Of a stretch of DNA of 64,000 nt, positions 33,601 to 64,000 are shown one piece after another. The translations under genes and the position numbers were made by a program. Under the pieces are notes generated by a model. The model saw only the letters and a program-made list of their open reading frames with translations, searched no databases and was not told the origin of the DNA. The first letter of the stretch is position 1, and each line of letters starts with the position of its first letter. Origin of the DNA: Syngnathus acus (taxonomy: Eukaryota; Chordata; Actinopteri; Syngnathiformes; Syngnathidae). Location: contig NC_051089.1 of NCBI RefSeq assembly GCF_901709675.1, positions 3,510,476-3,574,475 on the forward strand, read 5' to 3'.

Positions 33601-35916
33601 CATCCAGATACACAAGGTTCAATCAAGGCACGCTGATATGAAGAATTGATATCCCACTTCTGATCAAGCCATGGCACGAGACCTCAGATCAGCGAGCATC
33701 AAAGAATCATCTCTTCCTCTTTTTGTTTGTTTGTTGTTCCTTTGTGTGTTCATTCACTTCTATAGAATAAAATAACTTGGAGATGGAGAGACGGGCTCCA
33801 CCCTGGACTAGTCGTCAATCAATTTACAGGCAAATTCAAGTCCTCAGTTGACCTAAGAGGCGTATTTTTAGAATAAGGTTGGAAAAAAAAAAAGGCCTGG
33901 AATCAAATCCAGCTCGACAGGAACTGCGAGGGTGACGTGCTCCAGTCCTGAAATGGATGAAGTTTCAAGATGGCGGCAGCACATGCCTGTGGAGAGGCAA
34001 GAAGGAGTCGCCCACAGAGAGAAATGTGCTGGCACAGTGGCGTGTCTAAAAATTGGACTTTTGGGGCTATTTGTGCCAACGAACGTCATCGCAGCATACG
34101 CACATTTTGTCTTTTAATTACACTTGAAGGAAAGATGATGGCGTGGCTCAAACAGTTTGCGTTACTTCCTCTCTTATGTAACGACAACGGCGGGCCCGGA
34201 AGGATGCGTCTAGAGATAAGAGGGGAGGGGAAGACAAAGTGCGAGATTGCTACCATTTATACGAGGGATGAGCTCAAGGGGCCATCCATATCTGGGTTTT
34301 AACATCGAGAGGTGATTTTTGTTTTTAATGTAACTGCAAACTATTATTTCAATATTTATTTCAATATTTAGGCTATTCTTTTTAATGTAACTGCAAACTA
34401 TGTAAAAGCATTCATTTTGATTAAAAAACATTATTTCAATGTTTATTGATTTATTTAAATTTATGAATTTATCTATTTATTTATTTTAAATAAATAGTAT
34501 TTTTTATTTATTTCCATCCACCCACCCATTTATTATATTTTATTTTTTTAAGTCATAATCAACCAATTCTTTAATATAACAAGAGATTTGAAAGTATCTA
34601 TCGTATGTTGTTATCTAATTTAATAATAATAATTGTATTTATTCCACAGGGAAAAACCGGCAACAGAAAAGACTCAATCCCCTCTGTGTTAGAATCTATT
34701 AAAACATTTGCCACGGGGTCACAAGAAAGAGGTCATTATTAGAAAATCTGATAACAGATCATTCCAAAGGGAGATGCTGTAAAAAAAATGAGGTGGGCGT
34801 GGCTGATGTGGAGAAAAGAAGACATGAGATGGGAGAAGACAGTAGCTGACTCAAAGCAATCATCAGGGGGAGGCCTGCCTGCCTGCCTGCCTGCCTGACT
34901 GCCCGTGGGGGATAATCACTGTAAAGCCCCACTGTCCCATTCACTGAGGATAAAAACCCACTGGATTAATATACGTGTCCACACACGCACACTCACAGAC
35001 CACTTTCTCTTCTTCTATACATGTGTTGCCTTTTTCTTTCACTTCCAGTCCTCCTCTATATAGGACACTCACTTACGGACATACTTGGACACTTTTCAAA
35101 GCCTCAATGCTGAATCTGGTGTGAACTTTTGGCGGGCATTTAGTTAGTGGGCTTTATATTTCATACTAACAATATGATCTGAATATAAAAACATTTTCAT
35201 GCCATTTATTATTGCAATGAGTAATATAGGAATCTCAATGGCAAAATGTTTGAAGGTGTAGGGTGATTCTAATCCAAATTGGAACTGTCCGCTGTCCTGT
35301 CCAGATACACGATCATGCATACACACACATAACATTGCTGACAGTATGGGAAGATGTACAAAAATGTCCACCAGGTGTCACGATGCAATGCAAGTTTTTA
35401 TCAATGAAAAAAAAAAAAAAAAAATAGGGACATGCTCCCAGTTCCAACACAGGATCATAACAAGCCGAGTTTTGTTTACATACACCACATGCTAGACGTT
35501 AGCACAAATTCATATCTAACTGGTTACAATATTGGACTGTTGCAAAGTCAAACTTTTGCTCAAAAGATGCTCTTGGCTAACGGAATCAATTTTAATAGCA
35601 GGCTGCCAGAGTGGGCTTTAATGTCAGCTTGAGTTGTTTACATGCTTCAAGCTAACGTTATCTAACCTTACCACAACACACAACCAAGCAAGTCCACAAT
35701 AGTAACTTAATAAATGTTCTTTATATATAAATATGGGGTGGCTGAAATGTTGTGTGTTCTTCTGCATGGGAAATTGCCCACAGATCAAAATGACCAGACA
35801 CACGATTGTCTAAATTGCTTCAGTGCTGGCATTGATCCATGCAGAGTCGCTGCTAAATGAACATGAAATAACTTACAAATACACATTGAGCATCATAACC
35901 CTGTGCTTGTGCATAC

Positions 35917-36028
35917 CTGTACATTCTATCTATGGCTGACGCTCTGCGTGTCTCGGGATCTTCATTGTTTGTCTCATTGTTATTCATCTTCATGGTGCGG
36001 ACCGTTTTTTTCCTCTTTGTTTTGAAAA
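35917..36028 (-). other. Candidate exon with a short ORF, unassigned
   Basis: On the minus strand the segment begins after TTGTCTAG, a pyrimidine-preceded acceptor. It carries an ATG in strong context (CGCACCATGA) at 35993 and ends at a donor, GTATGC. The ORF reads MKMNNNETNNEDPETRRASA, then IDRMY, and is open into the donor. I do not recognise this peptide. It could be the first coding exon of an unknown gene, an upstream ORF in a snap25 leader exon, or chance. No following exon was found before the snap25 5' UTR acceptor. Confidence 0.25.
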
Positions 36029-36792
36029 CTAGACAAGCTGACAGGCTAGCTTTGTAAGGCTTGCTTGGGTGGTTTTGTGTCGTGTTAAGGTTATCCAATA
36101 TTAGTACCAAATTATATGTGCTCTCTTCTAAAATTGCTCTAGAGTTTCCACGCTACTAGAAGAGCTGAGCTTTATTTTTGGGGTTAATAAGAGGCACTTT
36201 AAATGGTGGCAGGTGTATGCTGATTCCCATTTAACATACGTTGGAATGTGATTAACAAACTGTAAACAGTCACGTTCAGTCGTTAGAGGGTGTGCACACT
36301 TGTGCAACCACATTAATTGCTGTTTTTTCTTTCTTTGTTTTTTTTTAACTTCACCTCTTCATTTGTGTTACACGGTAGAGTAAAATAAATGTGTTAAATC
36401 TCATATTTTGTGGCATATTTGAGATTTGAACTGTTAAAGCAGTAAATTATAAACATTTGTAGGAGTGTTGGGCGTTTATTATTCCCAATATTTGTCCATT
36501 TGCGTTAGGTCCCTAATCCTCCCGAATAGGCTGTCACACTCGGAGCTGTCCTCGGTGCTGAAACACGGGCGCCACTACAACTCAGCGATAAACTACAGGA
36601 AACACTAGCAATATTAAAATTGTTATTAAATCCACAATAAGTCATTTGTGATAAGACACCATTCGTCCCGAAGAGCAAATCAAAGTTGCCCTCTTTCAAG
36701 CGTAGTGGCTGAAAATGGCCAGGTAGGTGAAACACAGGAAACCGTAGTAAGAGAGAAGGTAAAAAAAAACGAAAAGAAGAAGCAAGATCTAC

Positions 36793-36929
36793 CTGAGCAG
36801 GTCTCCTCCACGCGTCTTTCCTTAACGTGCCGCGATACAGCTCACAGATGTCCGTGCGAGCGTAAGGAAGGGTACATGGACGCGCGCGCGCGCCGTCGTG
36901 TAGCGGAAGAACAATGCCGGTTAGGGGTT
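36793..36929 (-). other. Candidate CpG-rich exon, unassigned
   Basis: This 137-bp CpG-rich segment on the minus strand lies between TTTTGTAG and a GTAGAT donor and is fully open in one frame. It has no recognisable homology and no good start codon. It may be a noncoding leader exon of snap25 or part of its promoter. Confidence 0.22.
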
Positions 36930-38455
36930 CTACAAAATAAGAGGGCGAGAGACAGTTAAAATCTTTAATTGTCATCGTTGTGTTCTCTCATGTTATGTTG
37001 GAAAACGTTCGCAATTTAATTCTGAATAATAATACTAAAGAATAATTTTAAAAAAAAGGAATATATCACTTTAGCAACAGTCGGTGCCAATTCCTTCCGA
37101 AATGTGTTTGCTGTTTAGCACAGTAGCAAGTTAGACATGATTACAAACCCACCTTGTGACACATTACATTTGGTTCCAAGGAGCTGTGATTCCTTATTTT
37201 AATTTTTTGATTTTAATATGCTCTTATTTTGTACCCACCCAGCTTCCGGCCAAAGAACGCTAGCCTTGGTGACAAAATGGCCGCGCCCTCCAACGTCACA
37301 AGTCATACCCGTATATTGTTTTTCCTATGAATATTAATAATGACATTTTATTCATTTTAATGGCTGTAGTAACGATAGTTTGAAGCAATATTAGGAAAAA
37401 ATCAAAATAACGCAAGTGTGAGGGAAGGAAAGGAGTACTAAGGAAGGAAGTCAGAAGGGAAGGAAGGAAGGAGTCAAGTGAGAGAAGAAAGGCAAGGGAG
37501 TTAGGAAGGTAATTATGCCAGAAAAAAATATTGTATGTAATATAAGTACATTTTCTATACACAGCATTGCGTCTCAGCATGCGCACGTGCACATTCCAAG
37601 CACCAGAACCAAGACACTTGGCTCACGGATGCCGTGTTGAGCGTGGGGGCGGGGGGAGGAATGAGCTGTCAATCACATTCCCACCGCCCGTCACTTTGCG
37701 GCCGTTTGTCACATCACTTCACACATCAGACTGCTCATCTCCTCCTCGTCATTGCCTGCTTCTTTTCGGGGACAAACAACACAATTTCTGCACAGAAAAA
37801 AAACCCTGCATCCAAGAAATACCAACAGAATTTTTTTAATGCAGTGAAAAGCTGACTTGTAAAACAGCAGACTCCCAAATGCTCACTTTTGTGTCATGAC
37901 GTGACATTTCACAGCATGTTATCTCCACCAGGCTGAGCAGCATCGCCCCCGCCCAGCCAGCCAGCCAGCATGACCCACAGGCAAGAAATTACTTGTCCGT
38001 TGCATGCTGTATTAACACACACACGCGTGCACACATGCACAGACGAGCACGACTTCCCGTCATAGACATTGACTCACACACGCTTAAGAACCTTGAACCT
38101 CTGGCAAATGTAATATAGACTGAACATCATTATATAATACATTGAAAATATTAAAGGGGGCATTGTTAGCTCAGATTTATAATAGCTTCAGTGTCATTGT
38201 ACCACACGAAATGAACAGACGCAACGCATCCAAAAGACATGACCAACAGGGAGATCCAGAGCGGGAGTCCGCCGGATCGCCTTTACGGTAACTTGTTTTT
38301 GCAAATGAAAAGAAAAAAATACGGGAAGCTAAAAAGAGATTTCGAAAAGATTGAAAGTGCTGATTTACTTCGTGTCTTATTCTGGACCAATGTGGCCCTG
38401 CATGTCCCTTATTTGAGTTGCCAAATAGTCACGCCGTCAACATGGCGGTTCCACT

Positions 38456-41395
<2,940 letters not shown>

Positions 41396-41535
41396 TTCCA
41401 AGGCTTCCATTCAAATAACAGATCTCAATTTTTTCCCCCTACATTGTTTACTTAAATGTTGGTGTTAGTTATAAGCAACTCACAACACGCGATAATAAAA
41501 TAATGCTCACATGCTTATTTTTATTTTACTCATGA

Positions 41536-41543
41536 TGACGTCA
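41536..41543. promoter_or_regulatory. Second consensus CRE upstream of lrrc28
   Basis: A perfect TGACGTCA is followed within 40 bp by CG-rich sequence. Together with the copy at 41388 it suggests a CREB/ATF-responsive promoter in the igf1r-lrrc28 spacer. Confidence 0.45.
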
Positions 41544-41608
41544 CGACCGTCGTCGAACGTTGCGGCCGGGTCGCAATGACAGGCAAACAATTTTGATTTG
41601 CATACATT

Positions 41609-41614
41609 TTTATT
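41609..41614 (-). terminator. Candidate distal polyadenylation signal of igf1r
   Basis: This minus-strand AATAAA is the last hexamer before the CpG- and CRE-containing lrrc28 promoter region. It is chosen only by position; nearer signals exist and could give shorter transcripts. Confidence 0.3.
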
Positions 41615-43303
41615 TATCTTAAATCTCTTGTAGAAAAAACCCAAAAACAAATAGAGAAACATTCTCTTTTTTTCCTTCAGTCAATCATCTTCCACCCTCC
41701 GGCATACATTTGCAAACATGTACAAAAAAAACTCATTCTGACTTTTTGTGAGGAAGGCTGTTGGAAAAATGTACAAAATCAACTTGGCCATGGATGCAAA
41801 AATTATTATTATTTTTTTTCATTTTGAGGCCATCCAGTGGAGAAATCCCCCTCCCTGATCCCTTATCGCTGTCTGTACTGCATTTAAAACCAAAGAACGA
41901 GTCGTACCTGTCTGTCACCATGGCAACAAGTCCAAAAAAAAGTCCAGAAAGCCAGTATTTTTTTTGCTGTTTTTCATATTGGGACCCATAACTGAACAAA
42001 CATGTGGTCCACTCTGACACAGTCCCCTCTGCTAATATTAATAACTTCCCGGAGCAAATTAAATACCTGCCCAAAAGTCTGGCTTCAAAAACTGTTCAGT
42101 CCCGTATGAATGTGGCTCCACATACTCAATGATGAAGATCGAGCATTGTCGTGTTTGTTTTTACGACCAGCGACAGAAACATGGGCAGAAGAAAAGAGCT
42201 GAGATGTATTGCATTATTTTAGGGTTTCACTAAAAATGCAGCTTTCTTTCCGCCTTTTGCTGATATATTGGGATGTATATAAAGAGTATTTGGGCCACAT
42301 CGAAAGGGGGGGCATATAAACAAGACAAAATCCTAATTTACACAAAAAGGATTCAATTAGATAACTCTTTTGAGAAAATGTCAGAATGTAACAATGTTAC
42401 ACAGGAACAAGTCGTAGGACAACAGCATTACGTGCAATATTCATGTTATGCGGCAAAGTCATAAGTGACAGTAAAATGAATCATACATTACAAGTCGGAA
42501 ATGATAAAAGTCATCAATTGAGGAGAACAGTCATTTGTGATATTACAGGAAGAACAATTGGAAATTTAACATGGAAAATAGTCAACAAAGTGACATTAAA
42601 GACAAAATATTATGATACAAAAATTTACAAGAACGATATCAGAAGTTGAACATTAGAAGTAAAATCCTGATGTCAGGAGGATCAAGAGGTCATCTTACAA
42701 GACGTCAATTTAACTTCTGTATATCTTAAATCGTAATCCAAGTTGAAAAATGGTGAACAGTAATTTATAAATGTACACTTGTGACCTCCAAATTTAGTTT
42801 TTTCCTTTTTTTAAACCCATCTCTGACAATATTCCGACTACTTTTGCCATATGTGTTTTTCAGTAGTTTAGATTTTTTTTCTCGCGGTAACGCAATGACT
42901 TTCCCGTTTTATATTACAGCTTTGATACTTTCATTACATATTGACTATTCTCAAAACATTTAGACTTTTTATGGCAATTTGATCATTTTTGTCGTGGAAT
43001 GTTACAGCTGCATTAATATGCCAACTTTATTTTCTCAAATGACTTGTGGTCCTAATGCTCTCTTTATTGAATGGCACAAAAAACTATTTCCATCCAGATG
43101 TATCTTGACTACACTGTCCCAGTCCAACGACATCTCTTACAGTTTAGAACCACAGTCACGCACCCTAGTTAAACTTGGTCGATTATCTATGTGGTCATAT
43201 AAACATAATTCCCATGTTTCTGTGCTGTTTGGTTTGTGATTTGTAATTGTGAAGTTAAAGTAAAGCTCTGCCGTATCATAATTTGAATTCAAAAAGACAA
43301 CAG

Positions 43304-43311
43304 TGAGGTAG
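43304..43311 (-). promoter_or_regulatory. let-7 8-mer seed match in the igf1r 3' UTR
   Basis: On the transcribed strand the sequence is CTACCTCA, the full 8-mer complement of the let-7 seed with the preferred terminal A. IGF1R is a reported let-7 target in mammals. Function here is inferred, and an 8-mer can also occur by chance in 4 kb. Confidence 0.4.
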
Positions 43312-44659
43312 ATGGATGGTTGAATGAAAAACAGAAAAACCTTCCCCCTTTCCCCAAAAGTATCAAAAAACCCTCAAAAATGTATCAAAACAAATAGAAA
43401 AAAGTCTCCAGCTATTTCTGTACAGTGATTTACACACAAAAAAACCCCACAACAACTGGGCTGGCCAATATTTCTTCAATAAATCATACAAATAAATTAA
43501 TTCAGCCTTTTACTTAGGGAGCAGAAGCATCTTTAGCGTTATCAGCCATCTGTATACTGCCGCCATTTTGTAGGGTGATTTAACGATATTTTATTGTAGA
43601 GCAAGACTTGATGTCTTCATTAGCAATAGCTAGCTAGCCAGCTAAGTCAGCTGTCACATTTTGGATGCTAGCTGAAGAATAATTTTTAAAAAAGTGTAGT
43701 GTTTAAAAACATATATTAATGTCCATTTTGTAATGATTAAGCATACCTGTACAATACTGAAAAAAATAATAATTTTGGGAAGATTTGATTTTGTGTACCA
43801 CACTCAAAATACCATTTTGTCGCGGTATATTTATGACAGCTAGTTTGAGGACTAGCTCAGTAACTAGTTGAGCAGCTAGTTGAACGTAAGAGGCTAATAC
43901 AGCCTATCAATGTAGTAACAGTTAGCAAGTGAGCTAGCACAGCGCCTATCTAAAAATACGAATTATTAAAATTTGGAAAGAGTCAGGAACTCAAGGAGCA
44001 GCCAGCTTAGCAGCTAGTGTTACAGTTAGACCAAAACAATTTCATTTAACTTGTGGTTGCTGACAAACTATTCATTTTTTTGTTTTATAAAAATTGGAAA
44101 TGAGAGGACCACGTGGCAGGTTGTGCGCGACAGCTAGCTTAAAACGAGAGAGTACTAACATCATAACTAACATCCATCCATTTGGTGGCGAAAACAGAGT
44201 GCGGTGAAGAGGCGGGCATGTACAAATGTGTGTGATTTTTATATATATATATCATCAAGAATTGCGTGTTTATTTTTATTGACAACAGGGCTAACAATCC
44301 TTAACAAATAAAGCCCAAAATGGCAGCACAAACCTGAGATTTACTTGGGACTCTTTTCAAAGAAAAAAAATATGAGGCGTACTTCTTTGAAACCAGCTCA
44401 GTTACATTTAACAAAAAAACCAAAACAAATTCAACCTGAAGGTCTCTTATATACTCATCAAGTCATATATATTTATAGAGAATCTATATTACAACCACAA
44501 GAGAAAATAAGGAATAGCAGCTTGTCTTTTCTTTTCTCTGTACAACATGAACATGGGGACCATATAAAAAAGTAGAAAAAGTCTCACCCAAACAGACAAA
44601 AAAAAGGCTGGCCTAAATGCTATTGAAAAACATTAAAAAAAAAAAAAAAAGCCTCAATA

Positions 44660-45385
44660 ACACCACCGTGACTTAGTGTTTTGGCGTCGATTTGCAACAA
44701 TTTGTGGCTCAGATTTGTGATGCCTAGACAACGTGGAGTCTCGAAATGGAAACTGCAATATCAAAATTATGTTTTGGTACGTTTTTGTTTTTCTGCATTA
44801 TACAAATATTTTGACTGTTGCGCCATTTTTCCTTGTTAACGTACCAATCTCAAAATCTCTGCCATTTTTTTGTGGGTTTTTGTACCGTTTTTTTATCACT
44901 GACGTACCATGTCGATTCACAGAACATGATGATTTAATGTCAGACTTCGATGTTGACACAAAATGGAACATCCAAATCGTGACCACACCATCATTTTTTG
45001 TCAAGTTCAAGAAGTTACCCAAAAATGGACAATTTGAATGTTCTTGAAACCCCCCCCCTGAAAACTATCGTCGTGTTATGAGGATTTTGTTTGTGTGTGT
45101 GTTTTGATATACAGTTGTGCTCATTGTTCGTACATCCAAGCATTTGCACCGTTTTGCTTTTAAAGACGTTTTTCCTCATTTTTCACGCTATTTTTTGCCG
45201 TTAACATAAATGCTCTTCAAAAACGACTGAAAGGAAAGTCATGGTTAGGTTATGAAATTTTTTTTTTTTGTGTTTCGGTGTTGATTCGCTGCACTCGGCA
45301 ACGACTTGTGGCTCAGATTTTGATGTCAGTACAAAATGAATCATCAAAATAGAGACCAGAGTATCAAAATGTAGTTTCTTATGTC
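44660..45385. repeat. Three diverged copies of a ~110-bp unit in the igf1r 3' UTR
   Basis: The phrase TTGTGGCTCAGATTT occurs near 44701 and again near 45307, with TCGATTTGCAACAA and TTGATTCGCTGC just before each. The third copy (44910-45000) shares TTCGATGTTGACACAAAATG and CATCCAAAT with the copy at 45325-45350. The units are imperfect and spaced roughly 200-400 bp apart. Confidence 0.45.
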
Positions 45386-45648
45386 GTACCACACCTACCA
45401 GTGGAGGACCTCCCTCTGTAAGTGCTTCTTCTCCCCGTTAAGCATCCATAAAGCCTGCCCAAAAATGGACTGAAATTATGTTTCTACTAAAAAAAAAAAA
45501 AAAAAAAAGTAAGATACTGCATATAAAACAAGCAACTCCCTCCAAGGTGTTTTTTCGGCAGCAAGGGGGCAGTGTTGCATCTGGTAGAACAAAAAAAAAA
45601 AAAAGGTGACGTTACAGCAGGATAGGTTTGAGTCTTTGCTCCATCCAA

Positions 45649-63672
<18,024 letters not shown>

Positions 63673-64000
63673 CTGCGGGGTGGAAACATTTTGGAAAGAC
63701 CATAAATTAATGGTGGACTTTGATAGAACAAACCAGCACATTAATTAATAAACAAGCACATGGACTACCAAACCAATCAACTAACAAGTGAACTAACTAC
63801 TAACAGTCTCAGCTATAAACTAACTCAGTAGAAAATTAACATGAGACTAAGCTAAAAATAAAAAAAATAAAAAAATAAATATAGTAAATTCAATTTTCTT
63901 CCAAATAACAAACACACATTTTAAAAAAAAAAAAGTGCTATTGCACGCTCTACTATTTATTTACATTCTTCAAAATATAGATGACTTAACGTAACCCAAA
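63673..64000. other. igf1r: Start of igf1r intron 1
   Basis: Immediately upstream of exon 2. AT-rich, with a third CTAAC/AACAAAC-like tract and A-rich runs. No coding sequence seen. Exon 1 lies further right, off the window. Confidence 0.6.

Larger units (their letters stand above)
31622..38455. other. snap25 5' UTR and upstream region, with lrrc28 3' UTR at the right end
   Basis: The snap25 5' UTR runs from 31622 to an acceptor at 31657, so at least one noncoding exon lies further right. I could not identify it with certainty. Candidate exon-like pieces on the minus strand are 35917-36028, 36793-36929 and a piece ending at a donor at 37239. The CpG-rich block 36790-36930 and the GCC-repeat block 32760-32830 are possible regulatory regions. 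A CA repeat lies at 33544-33600 and a duplicated 23-bp unit at 34322-34401. The far right end includes the lrrc28 3' UTR. No recognised protein gene. Confidence 0.4.
41609..45648 (-). other. igf1r: Probable long igf1r 3' UTR
   Basis: About 4 kb follow the igf1r stop codon with no recognisable coding exon. Mammalian IGF1R also has a very long 3' UTR. Several minus-strand AATAAA hexamers occur; the last before the lrrc28 promoter is at 41609-41614. The region contains a perfect 8-mer let-7 target sequence, three diverged copies of a roughly 110-bp unit (44660-45385) and AGCTAG-rich sequence at 43630-43900. The exact 3' end is unknown. Confidence 0.5.

Noticed and set aside
38212-38287. Plus-strand ATG exon-like segment (MNRRNASKRHDQQ) ending at a GTAACT donor
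   Set aside because: No following exon on that strand, only moderate start context, and it lies in the lrrc28 3' region; chance is likely.

Overview
This window looks like nuclear DNA from a teleost fish. Every gene is split into many exons with GT-AG (one apparent GC-AG) introns, several only 63-120 bp long. Exons are GC-rich, the AT-rich intergenic and intronic DNA is full of microsatellites, and a Tc1-like transposase relic and other teleost-type repeats are present. There is no bacterial operon, CRISPR array or phage signature. I cannot name the species.

Six protein genes were recognised by reading exons by eye. All lie on the minus strand, so transcription runs from high to low coordinates. 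From left to right they are: the 5' coding exons of an ARID3-family gene, most like arid3b (12789-14494), whose remaining exons lie beyond the left edge; fam219b (17086-19429); cox5a (20108-21471); snap25 (23060-31621), with the alternative exon pair 5a/5b; lrrc28 (38456-40581); and igf1r from exon 2 to the stop codon (45649-63672), whose first exon lies beyond the right edge. Exon phases were checked for all six; five are consistent throughout. igf1r is consistent except in exon 14, the transmembrane exon, which is one base too long.

The gene order combines neighbours that in human are on 15q24 (ARID3B, FAM219B, COX5A), 20p12 (SNAP25) and 15q26 (LRRC28, IGF1R). Positions 1-12788 appear to be arid3b intron. 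Positions 31622-38455 are the upstream region of snap25, with a few unassigned exon-like pieces. Positions 41609-45648 are the probable long igf1r 3' UTR, with a perfect let-7 seed match. Positions 53661-63114 are a 9.5-kb igf1r intron holding a dead Tc1-like copy and a 159-bp CA repeat.

The genes do not form one pathway: a transcription factor, a mitochondrial respiratory subunit, a synaptic SNARE, a leucine-rich-repeat protein, an uncharacterised conserved protein and a growth-factor receptor. I found no evidence of a wholly new system. The observations most worth checking are the igf1r exon 14 frame disruption, the snap25 GC-AG intron that is in frame and filled by a CT repeat, the 63-bp in-frame igf1r intron, and a short exon-like ORF upstream of snap25.
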